A DNA stretch of 64,000 bases, from assembly GCA_947652115.1 (NCBI GenBank), contig OX393565.1:23315938-23379937 (forward strand), in the 5' to 3' direction. The notes under the pieces were generated by a model. It did not search any database. It was not told where the DNA came from and worked only from the letters and a program-made list of their open reading frames with translations. The position numbers were made by a program, and so were the translations under genes. Below are positions 1 through 11,600 of this stretch, one piece after another. Positions within the stretch are counted from its first letter, which is position 1; each line of letters opens with the position of its first letter. Origin of the DNA: Blastomussa wellsi (Eukaryota; Cnidaria; Anthozoa; Scleractinia; Plerogyridae).

Positions 1-2460
1 TTTAGACTGCGGAGTACACAAAGGATCTTGAATTCCAAAAATATAGTTTGAATTCATAAACACAATTTTAGGTCTATATGCGTCAGTACATTTATATCTC
101 AACGTTTTCCTTCGAACTATACGTCTGCCAAGAAAAGAAGTTCTCGGATAAGCATATTTGCTGGGTAAAGTTAAAAATGTTTATACAGTGTTACAGATTT
201 ATTTGAATATTCTTTGTGTGCTTTTCGGATTTTTGTGTGCAAGTTTCACAGTTTGTTGGAATAACGCATAGCTAATAAAGGGAAAGAAGTTATTTAGCCA
301 AGTAAAGATCGCTATTTTAGGAGTTGACCGTGCACAAAACCTGGCAAAACAATATGTGTTTACTTCTGTCCAAAAAAAAAAAAAACACGTTGTGATTAAG
401 TAATCCGTGGCAAGTGCATCGTGAACCTCTAGACATATATCTTGGCCTCATTTTTTGCTCCTTTGATGTTTGCCGGGTTTCATAACCATTCCTCTCAATT
501 AACTAGGAATAAGCCGGGAGATAAATTTTGATTGAGAACACCCGTTCCTCTCATCCTTATCATACGCGTACGGGGCTGGAGCCAGTTTTACCACCATTAC
601 ATTGAAATGTACTGAAACTGTTGGACTGACAGTGAACAATAAGTAAAAAGAAGAAGAAGAAAAAAACGCTATTTATTTATTTTGAGAGAATCAAATTATA
701 TTAATCAATCAGGCGGTTTGCAGTAGAAGGTATGCGAATCATTTACAAGCCGCAGTTAATTAAAAGTAGGTAGAATCTTGAAAACAGACAATTATTGTGC
801 ACGTCTTAATCATACCTTCTATTTTTTTTAAGATCCAATGAAATATATAGTAATAGAAACAAACCTGCATGTACAAATCCTCCAATTGTGATCACTATTA
901 AGATTCGGATAGAAAACCAAAGATCCGTTTTCTGAAATTCAAGGAGAAGGTTTAGTTTATTTCTTTCCTATTTCCAGTCCAAAAAGTTATGTGGAATTTC
1001 TTTTCAGTAATAACTGAGATTACTTTTTGGCCCATTTATAGTGGAAAGGTCAAACGAAAGTTAATTTTAGCTTTTTTTCTAAGTTTAAATTAAAACATAA
1101 AATTAATTCTAACGCATGCCTACCTTAACTATCATTCGGAGAGCTGCTACGTCCATCTTTGAGACGGATTGGTCAAGGTTTGAATTGCAGCCAAGAAGGA
1201 TTTTCAACGAGTTACAAAGCTTTGGTTTTGGTCGAAAACACACCACAATTCGTATAATGAGTAAAATGCGGGTTGCTTTTGTCACTGGGACTTTATTCCT
1301 GTGGAGACACTCGGCAAAGTTGCTAAGATAAGCTGATGAATTTTTAAACCTATTTTCTTATAAGCAAAATCGTAATTGACTAAATATTCTGGAAAACTGC
1401 ATTTGACGCACTAGAGTTCTTCCGTTCATATTTTGGATATTTTGAGGCTTGAAAACACGGACATAAAGCATCGAATATTATTGACCGAAGTTCATATTTT
1501 CAGAGGTGCTTTTTTATAAACGCATAAGCTATTTTGAAGAAGAGAATATCCCGTCGTGACTCTTCCTCGTTTTCAGAATCCATAATCCAACGCCGTATCA
1601 AGTCTCCATTTAACACTTGGTCTTACTGGTTAAACTCCTTCGGAGAATGTTGTTCTTGTGTATTCATTTGATAACGGTTGTAGTTAACTGAGTGTCACCG
1701 GCTTATACCGTCGACTTAATAATTAATAATTAATAAAGTGTGCGAAAGGAGTGACTTGTATGGCAGAAAAAAAGGTGAATTGTACTGTACATTGGACGGT
1801 ACTGTAGCAGCTCACGATAGCTTGTAATTCTACTGGTCCTCTAAGTGTAGCAGTTGCTATAATTGTTTTAGGGGCTAGGAGCATTGTTCTCGTTGTTTGT
1901 TTTATTGTTTTCACGCAGGGTATCGAGCCATTCTTGTGAGACCTTACGAGAGCTGCTACATCGCCCCCAACCAACGGCCAAACGCTCTATAAATTAACAT
2001 GCACATGCACTAACATACACATGCACTAATAAAATTAATTACCTCAGAGTAATTACTTTAATCGTTTTAGAAGAGAGATACGTCAGAGCGAAGGGGTTTC
2101 TTTTGCGCAATCACAAAATGTAATTGTTTAAGGACTTTGAAAGACCGCTCCGGTAACGTTAACTTTGCATTGACATAATAACAATCTTTTATTGGGAATC
2201 TCCATCACTAAGAGTGGTTTACAGAGAGGTCCTACATCTTGCTGCTAGACAACCAATCCATTATCAGGGAGATCTAATTTGAGATTCTGATTTTCTTTTT
2301 ACAACGCGGGTGGCTATCTTTCTGATAAATGACGTTTAAGTATTTTAGGCAACGGTCATATAATAAATTTTGTAAACAGCTGTGCACAAGTTAATAGAAA
2401 AGATCTCTTTTAACTGATTGGCATTTTATCGACTCCGCCTAACACTGATTATAATTTAGT

Positions 2461-2560
2461 TATTATATGGCAAGGAAAATCCGAGCGTTCTTTCTCGGTC
2501 GGGATTTTGCCATACGGACCGTTTCCATAGAAACGGTCCTTAGCAGCGTTTTTGGGTAAT
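2461..2560. repeat. pair of hairpin-forming palindromes
   Basis: GGCAAGGAAAATCC against GGGATTTTGCC, then GGACCGTTTC-CATA-GAAACGGTCC, a near-perfect hairpin. Probably a small mobile-element fragment. Confidence 0.55.
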
Positions 2561-2756
2561 TTAGAATTTGCAACTATAATTGCGGAAAGAAAACGTATAT
2601 AAATACTCTAATTAAAAAAAATGTTTTAAAAATCGTGGTAGCTTGTTCTTTCGGAATTGTTCGTAGTATCAAAACACGTCACGGCGGAAAACCTCTGAAT
2701 TCAAGTCACCGAAAGTGCGTTAGTTTTTAACAAGCATGCACGACCCAAGTGCCATA

Positions 2757-2930
2757 TAATAAACGACTTACTAACCGAGCTTGCTCGAGCCGTACTGGGG
2801 AATATTGACCCTCGGTCGTTCTTGTACGGACCTCGCTGCGCTCGGTCCCTACTTCCACGACCTCGGGCCAGTATATACTCCAGTACGGCTCGCGCTCGAT
2901 TAGTAAGAGGTTTATATCCCATATCATTGG
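2757..2930. repeat. palindromic MITE-like element
   Basis: Left AAACGACTTACTAACCGAGC and CGAGCCGTACTGG; right the complement CCAGTACGGCTCG..ATTAGTAAG. Contains GCTGCGCTCGGTCC. Related fragment at 40377-40445. Confidence 0.65.
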
Positions 2931-3795
2931 CTGTGAATAATAATCGTTAATTTTATTCGAAAACAAATACGATCTTTAAAACTCTGTTTGAAGCGACCTA
3001 CAATTCAATATTAGGATACAAAAATCAAAATATCCAGAATTTATGAACGAAACTAACAAGTGAAAAACGAATTAATATTTACTCAATATTGTATTGTAAC
3101 TCTCATTTTGCTAAATCAGAGCTAAAACAAACAATACCTGGATACCGGGTGGCCTTCCACTGAGTTCAACAAGCGACCACTTAGGCCCCCATTCAGAATG
3201 AATGTGACAAAAAACACTCAAGTTCTGTGTTTACCTCGGTGTAAAAACCTGTAAATTTTTGTTGTGTTTGAGCTATTGTTTTTTTGTTCAACATTGTTTC
3301 GAGGTTCTTTGTTGTCTTGTTCGTTCTTTGTTTTACGTCACTCGTGAGTTTCACAGGTTTTTACACCGAGGATGAGTCCAAGTTCTCTACAATAGCGAAG
3401 TGCAAGAGGTCCTAAAATAGATTGGACCCTCGAAAAGGCTTATGCTGGCAAGAATAACTGGAAAAATGTACGGTGACTTGCATATAAAATTTATCCTCAT
3501 AAAAATAATGAAGCCAAACTAAGTGCACTGAAGTCATCGGTGGAGAGTCAACGTTTACAGCTCGTTTGAGGTGGCTCAAAACAGTTTCCAGCACTTTCAA
3601 AGACCTAGAATTTGATGGGTCATTATAACCACTCTTTATCAGTTGATGCTACAATCATGGTATCAAAAAACTGAACACGTTGTTATCATTTTTGTGACAT
3701 AATAGGTTACCATAGAAACAATATGACCTGCTAAAACACCCTTAATTTTAGATTTAACAGCTAATAACTCAGAAACGAGCTCGGTGACCGCCATT

Positions 3796-3801
3796 TTTAT
3801 T
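3796..3801 (-). promoter_or_regulatory. candidate poly(A) signal of the polycystin gene
   Basis: The minus strand reads AATAAA about 350 bases past the stop codon of the polycystin-like gene. It is the first canonical hexamer I noticed downstream. The hexamer is common by chance in AT-rich DNA, so this is a guess from position. Confidence 0.3.
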
Positions 3802-4148
3802 ATCGAATTTTGATAAGCATGAGAAGACGCAACTTTATGGTGGCTCTGAACCCCCTTCACAGAATTTTTTAAACTTTGCAAAACGTTACATCTTATCATG
3901 CTTATCAAAATTCGATAATAAAATATCTTTTCTTTAGGAGATCCTTAATATAGGGCTAACCTCTGGGTTTCCTTTTTCTCAATAACTACGTATTTAAAAT
4001 AAAGTATTGTCTAACAAATTTCGTGTTTCAGAATCAAACAAACCGTGGTTGCAACTGAAAATGTCCACTAGTTTAAATATTTAAAAGAAAAACGTATTAT
4101 TAGAAACGAGACACAGTTGCCGCAGAGCTTCCACTATTGTTTAACTTC

Positions 4149-5620
4149 CTAATTCTCGGTTTCTTCAAAGACGAGTTGATTCCTCTGAGAGGCATTTTCA
4201 ATACAGTTAATAATATAAAGAAACTCGACTTCCTCCTCGATATGATTAATCACAATGTTTTCTGTACGTCTTGTAAGAACAGATAATCGCCTGTCCATCT
4301 TTGCCAATCTTTCCTCCGAGCACTGCATGATAGTTTGCGAGTTTAAACAGAACGGCTCTGCATCAGAGCTGCACATATTAACGAACGTTGTGTCGTCACA
4401 AAATAACTTAAATTCATTTCGCATTTTTCTTTCCTGGAAAAGGTCCCTGAAGCGTTCACCAATAAAGCGTGCCATTTCAAGCTCTCCTGCACTTTCTTCC
4501 GCGTGAGTCTTGGCATCAGTGTACGACTCGTTTAGCACGGACACCAACATATTTATAAGGACTATTGTCATGGCTAACATGTACGAGAAGGCGAACGCCG
4601 GCCCAAGAAACTGATTTTCATTACGAAGGTCATCTAGTGGAACAGCCTTTCCAAGCAAGAATTCAAACTGCGAGATGACTGCTTGTGTGTAGCTAGAGTA
4701 GACGTAGACGGTTCCGCCAAAAAACAGCATTCCTGACATAACGAAAGCGTTAAATACAATGACGAAACAGACCACAAATGACAGTTGGTAGCCTACGGAC
4801 TGGCGAAACGAGGAAAACAAGAAAATTACATAAGGGTTGAAACGGATGAGATTCAGAAGCTTTAACGTTACCATGAAAATGGCAACAGCAGTCGAGGCGT
4901 TTTCCCAGCTTGCCCAGTCTAAGGCCGAGTGAAAATGTATAATTTCATAAGGATTAGCTTGAATGGCTTTGATGGTGTTCAAAACACTCTTTGACCTTAA
5001 CATGTAGAACGCAACCGACGTAAGAGAGGAAATTACCATCAAGAGATCAACCATGTTCCACAGGGACTTGAAAAAGCCAAGACGCTGTCGGTAAAGATGG
5101 ATCAAAATCACGATGAAATTGAAAACCACCATGGCAATAAACAGGAATTGACAAATGAGATAAAACACTAGAGCTCCTGATTCTGTACTGTATAACTCAA
5201 GTGTATCGATCCTCTTTCCAGCATAGGCAGCACCAGTACCAAGTACTTCGTAAAAATAGATTGCGATGCTGATCAAGTTTGTATTAACATTGAACACTAT
5301 GAACTCCAGAATCACCGCTCGAGTCTGTCGATCAACCCATCCATGGCCAAGGGTGTCAATTAAGACACCACGGGCAGTGTTTTCATCGTATCCCATTAAA
5401 GCAACATAACCGCCCCCTCCGTATGTTCTGTAAGTTGCCTTAATTGGATCATTGTCTAATTCGTCTGCTGTTTGGTAGCGCCAGGGTTTCGGGCACATTT
5501 TTAAGGCTTTCGGCCATGAGGTATTGTAGGGAAGTGGCTTCCACCCAGGAAGACTCATCAACGTCGTGTCTTCGTCTTCAGGGGAGTAATCATAGTAACA
5601 GCAGGAGGGTACACTAAGTT
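4149..5620 (-). CDS. polycystin exon 22: polycystin cation-channel domain and C-terminal tail
   Basis: One 1472-nt terminal exon encodes the extracellular loop ([12 protein letters not shown], then [17 protein letters not shown]) and the last helices of the PKD_channel fold: [77 protein letters not shown], a pore loop [19 protein letters not shown], and [20 protein letters not shown]. The pore has lysine after LLG where PKD2-type channels carry an acidic residue. The tail of about 110 residues holds a possible short coiled coil around [17 protein letters not shown]. Start fixed by phase to the acceptor at 5620; the open frame up to 5768 is intron. Confidence 0.92.
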
Positions 5621-8600
5621 CTGATTGACATGAACCGTAACAAGAACAACAAAACAAACAAATTGTTACTAAAATATAAACGTAGCTTTTGGTAGAAATG
5701 TTTGTGCTATTCCGAAAAAGCAGGTTTCGGGACAACGACAAAAAAAACAAGGTAAGCTCATTTTTCATCTAGTCCAATCGAAAAATTGGCGACCAACCAG
5801 CCAGCCAACCAACCAACCAACCAACCAACCAACAATCTAATCTATCGTTCACTGATCTTCCATTAGGTACTCGGTCGGTGCGTCGGTTGCTGATCAGTTT
5901 GTCGGTTGGTCGGTCGTCAATCAAAACATAGATTTCTCTTTAACTTTTTTTGTTCGTTCTTTTTAGGTAGGTAAGGTAAGGTAAGTCTGCAGTCGGGCCT
6001 AGTGACCCATCAGGCCGGAGCTTATCCCGGTTTCTGTAGCATGAAGCGACAGAGAGTATTTCTACTCCCCCCTGGAGCCTAATCGTATTGCACTGCTGTA
6101 AGTTATGTTAGTGGAAGTGTTTAAATTGCTTTTAGCAAGTTTCGCGGTTATTTCTTTCATCTCGACACGTTTCCCGTAAAATAGAACACTGAAATTTTCG
6201 CCTGTAAACAATAACAAAGGCGTAACTGACTAGGGCCCTCTATCAAAACGTTTAAATCAGTTTTGAAAAACTAGTTTTATTTGAACCGAATTTTAAGTAC
6301 CGAGTAGGAAAATAGCTTACTGTTTTTGATCCTCAGTTGACGCATCCAAGGCATTCCGACCAATATGGACATCTTGTTCCCGATATACAAGTCCTTTTTA
6401 TCTTTTTGCCCATTGTACCACGGCTGACTGTAAATGTTTGACAGAAACTCTTTCCTCAGCCATCCCCACAGTCTGTGAGAGTCAGTAACCTGGGACGAGA
6501 AGAAGCAGAAATCGCACGAAAAGATTATGGGTGAGGATGTTCGGTGTTTTCATATTTCTAGTTCTTGGCTACTTTGTAATTCTCTATAGAATTAAAAAAA
6601 TCGATCGCTGGTCAAAACTATTAGGAAAATATAAACTTACAACAGCTAATCTGGTCAAAAATGAATGATAAAATCAAGCGAAAAATAACTGTTAATGATT
6701 ATCGAATAACACAACAGAAACGAACCCATGAAACTTACAGTTTTTGTAAATAGTGCTTTTTGTCTTCTTCCCAGCTGAATTTACTGAAATTCTATTATTC
6801 GCTGGTCGATAATAGGGTTGAAATGTTTATAATCTCTTCTGTATATCTGATTCATTGTTACAATACCTACCAGATCAAACTTCGTAAAGGGATTTATCAT
6901 TGATTGCGTCATCAGAAATCGATTCTCATTCTTGTTTCCATAACACACGATTGCCAGGAAAAATACAAAAGTCAAGTGAAGGACAATGTCTCTCATCACG
7001 ACTGTCAACTGGGTCTCCTTTTTTGTTCTCTTGCGTATCGCCTCTAATTTATCTCGTTTCAAGCGCTCTTTGGGGTCATCACTGAGAAAATCAATGTCGC
7101 TCTCTACATCCCCTTCACTGTTTGTATCTGAATCTCCACTGCTGTCTTCGTTTCTACTCAAGAGCAATGCAACTAAAATTACAGCTATCATAACCTTTGT
7201 CGGTTGAACTACGAAAATATCTTGACACGAAGAAATCAAAATTGAGGCAAGCCATTGTTCAGCAACTTCTTTGCCCCATATTAAGCTGTAAAATAAGGTG
7301 AACGCTGCAGCTGTTAGAGTTGTCGAAAAACACAGAAACCAAGCAATGTGTACGCAGAAATGAGGCAACATGCAACCGGCGTCCCTGATCTCATTAACAA
7401 GCTGTTGAGCATGATCGTTGTCTTTATACTTGTCTCCCTTTACACTTTTTGGCCTACTGGACTTGAAGAGAAATACAATCAAAATGTTTGCAGGTGCAAC
7501 TATCAGTCCACTTTGCATTCCGACCACAATCTGCCTCCAAGAAAACTTGAATGGTCCAATCTGTATAGCTCCATCTGATTCCCCACCAATGTTATAGAAC
7601 ATGGCATTTGCAATCATAGCGCTGAACAGAACTGAAAGACAACACGAGGCTCTTTGCACACGTGTGAAGGTACTGCTACATGCCTTGCCAAACACTGACA
7701 TCCATAAGTGACTGTCGGCGATTTTTCTTCCAAAACGTGAACGCACCTGGTTTGAGAAGCTAGTTTTACTGTTGGTGTTCATAGTAACTTCTATTTCGCC
7801 ATCATCTTTTTCCACTGCAAGCCATCGATTTATAGGGAACACCCAGCGTTCTTCTGTCTGCCTATCTTTGATTACTACTGTCTCTACAAACCATGAAGGG
7901 TTCATCCCTGAGTTATCGTGTTCTAAAGTTATTTCTTTTAAAGGTCCTAAAGCGCTATCAGTAGCTACGACAAATCCGTCGATTCCTCCACGTGCAAATA
8001 TTTCACTCAGTTCCCAGTTACCTCGGAGCGGAATTTGGCTAAGTTCACCCATTTCGCCATCAATGGTCATTGTTACGTTCGCCGTTGTTCCAGAATGTTT
8101 CCAAACGCCAGTGCTAATAACTATGTCATAAAAGTAGGATCCTTCTTTTACAATGCTTACACATTTGGGAGATGAAATCTATAACAAAGAAAGATTATTA
8201 TTATTGAATTTAATAAGGTCCTCTGTACTTATCAGTCACAAAGAGATGGAAACCTCTTTAATTTTTTAACATCAATTTGAAGACTGGTGTTATAACGTAA
8301 ACATCAGCCATCTAATCAACGAAACAATAATCACAAAGAAGGAATCTATCAAACCATGATTCTATGTTCGCTCGATTTAATAAGATCGTCGCAAACGCTT
8401 GAATGATTTGGACGATTTCTTTTGCAAATCAGGCCAATGTAGATTTACCAAAGTTCAAACCTTAATGTTTTTCCCAGAAAATGCTACTGGGAAGGAATCT
8501 GTCCCACTCAAGAGAAAAGAAAAGGCACTTTATTTTAACAAACCTTATTTTCATCTTCCCTATCGGCCTTTCGTGCAAAGAAAACCACAATGAAGTAAAG

Positions 8601-11600
8601 GAGAAAGGCACAAGCAATTGTCATAAGTACTGAAATATTGCCAGTTTCACCAAGCCGCGTAAACTCAGTGAACACTTTGTCAAAGTCAATCGGATTCGGT
8701 GCTTGGATAAAGTTTCCACCAAAAGACGTCAAATGGTTACACAGGCATTTAAGGTGGGTGGTGTTGGAACTGGCATCAACCTATAGTAGAAAAAATTGTC
8801 AAAAGTGGTTTCTTTCGAGGACCTATCAGTTGATATATTCGAAATATATATACTTATTAGCCTGAGAAGCAAAGCTCTGAGATCTAATATTCTACTTTTA
8901 TTAGAACATCAAACTTCCAACGGGCAACTATCAGAAGGGCGAATAGTCAGCCGGAGCGAGGCGCGGCTGAATGCAATTTAAGGTGGGCAGGTGGCTGACA
9001 ATAGTTTCCAGCAAATTCCAGTACAAGATTAAAAGCGAGTATCTAAGACGGCTACCTTGAAAAAGGATTAAGGGTTCCTTTCTTTTATTTATCCGATGGT
9101 ACGCCTATCATGATCGGCAGTTAAGCCTCGTAATCTCACTGTAAGATGCGACGAGAAAACGTTAACGTGATTTTACCTGGCACCCATCAGAGGTCCACTT
9201 TTCTTTATCTTCAGACCAATACAAACAGCTTGATTGGGTTATACTGAAGGTATAGTTGACATCCGCTGAAGGGTCATACTGTGGCACATCTGTTTTAGTG
9301 GTTCCTTTAGGTGGAGGATCCTTAACGCCAACACATGACCGTTTTTCACGACCATGTCCGAAACACGATCGTCTCTTTCTAGAATGTTCGGTGACATTTG
9401 TAGCTCCCAGGTACAACAGACCGATATAAAAAAGACTCGGTTCTGAAGGCACAACTGTTACAGAACGCTCTCCAAGAATGCAGGACACGTATTTGTTTTG
9501 CTTGTCATCTTTATGGTTTCTACATGTTGACGTGAACTCTACAGTAAAGTTGTAATCAGAGTCTTCTACCGAAGGTCTTGATCCATTCTTAACAAACAAT
9601 TCAATAACCGTGTCTTCTGTTTGCGCACCGATTTTAATAGAGACGGGTACATCCGCTAGTTTCGCGTAATAACGTCTGAAGGACATTATGTTTGGCTTCA
9701 GGAAGTAATGTTCCCTCCCGTTGCTAGCGTTTGTAGGTGCATTTAAAATCGGAATAACTATTTCAATGTAGCTACCGAGGTTTGATACATTGATTTTTGT
9801 CCCATTTCCTCTTTGAAGATCGAGACTGATTACACTTGATTTGATTTTCTTGCTGCTGTTGTCCCAGGTGAAAGGATTGAAATTAATAGCCTTCATCTGA
9901 AAAGAGATCGATTTTTTTTACAAATATTGCTTACCCCCTGCAAACGCTCAAATCGAGGCTGGGCAAGAATCATATAAGAATTAATTATGATTGTCAATAA
10001 AGGAATAAAGGAACATACACGCACTCACACACAAACAAACAAACAAACAAAAATTAGATAAAAATAATAGCAAAGAAAAGTACGCAGTAAATAGACAAAT
10101 AAATAATTTTCATCACGTTAATTTAATTTAGTGGAGTTGTATCGTAGACACATCGAAGAATCTTGGCCAAAACTGTAGAATCTCAATGCATGCTATTGTT
10201 CAGTTACGCTAAGTTGAGAATTAAGAGGAGAAGAAAACTTTAACAAGTCTACAATGGAATAATAAATTACGATAAGACTTTAGAACAGATCGGCAGCTTC
10301 TCATTACGCCGTTTTAGGTTCTAGCGAACATTTTTGTTTATAGAACGTGTTGTAGAAAACTGATATCTACGTTGTTGTACTGAAAGTAATGATGACTTCT
10401 CACGAACACGATTTTATCAGTAGTATGCGATGTGATACAATACGATACAAAGCTCAAAGTAAGTTCGTTACCCCCCTACCTTTGCATTGATGCTTCCACC
10501 AACCATATTTCCTAGGTTGCTTGGTAGCTTAAATTTGGAAGGTCCTTCTTCCATGTTGAGCCCCCTGACATTTTCAGCGGCGACCTTCTTTAGAGCGATT
10601 GCCAGTTCCGGTGTTTTGATAACAAGATCTTCGAATGGAACCAAGCGGGTGAAAAATGCATCGCTCATAGCGTCTAATTTTTCAACAGCTTTACGTACAT
10701 CCTCCTGTAATAACACCAAAAAGGTCAAATAAAATTATCCAGCTAGCAGCATGATTAATTAACCTCAGTACCGACAAATGGAAACCCAAGGACAGATACT
10801 TAAGCTCTGAAAAGCCCCTCCGGGGAGAGTTTAATAAATTATTGTATTGTATTGTATTGCATTGCATTGCATTGCATTGCATTGCATTGCATTGTATTGT
10901 ACTGTATTGTATTGCATTGCATTGCATTGCATTGCATTGCATTGCATTGTATTGTATTGAAGATCGTCGTTGGATGGACAGTCTTTTTGGTTAATGCAAA
11001 AAACGAAGCTTGAAAACGTAGAACTACAAATAGCTTGTTAATGCGGAAAATTGTTTTCTTCGTACCTTTCCTTATTAATACGTACGGGACTTGACTGCAA
11101 TACGCCGGGGTGTACTCATTTAAAACCATAGGGGACTGCAGTTGATAATTTAAACTTTTATGAGAACATTTTATATCGACCGATGTACCGATTAAAGAAG
11201 AAGTTTGTTGGTGAAACAACTACTGATCAGGGCTACGGATATGTTCGAGTTTTACCCTTGAGTTAAGGTAGGAAATATACAGCACCCTATATTTCTGAGA
11301 TATGTAATCATTTTCTACGTGTATCATTAATTTATGACTGTTGTTGCGACCAATTATTATGTTAGACCTTTGGAGATGATTGGTTTTCTTCAGCCTCACT
11401 TGCACCTGACGCAGTCTGTAGAACATTCTTGAGACAACCTGTTGCACTAACAGCACTTTCCTCCAATTCAGAAGAAAAAGGCTCCTCAATGTCGTTAAGG
11501 GAAGATGCCAGTAAAGTTGTTGCCCTGTCTGTAAGTTTCATTGTTAAATTCTAAGTAGAAAAAAGTTATCAAGAATCACAAAGTCACAACAAATTGAGCA

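Larger units (their letters stand above)
1..4148. other. intergenic, repeat-bearing, no gene seen
   Basis: No reading frame here has a domain, a convincing signal peptide or consistent splice sites. The stretch is AT-rich, with hairpins near 2461-2560, a palindromic element at 2757-2930, a short inverted repeat at about 3215-3375 whose arms read CTCGGTGTAAAAACCTGT and its complement, and a dispersed repeat at about 3560-3860 that resembles 48150-48360. The end next to 4149 is probably the 3' untranslated region of the minus-strand polycystin gene. Confidence 0.7.

Noticed and set aside
5621..5768. In-frame extension at the start of polycystin exon 22, beginning with a methionine and hydrophobic residues
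   Set aside because: It could look like a separate PKD2-like gene start, but the phase-1 acceptor at 5620 joins exon 21 exactly and completes the conserved loop, so I treat the extension as intron.
7772..8131. 119-codon plus-strand frame
   Set aside because: Antisense shadow of the PLAT domain exon on the minus strand.
10691..11219. Open frames with repeated MQCNAMQCN peptides
   Set aside because: Produced by the ATTGC/ATTGT pentanucleotide array inside a polycystin intron.
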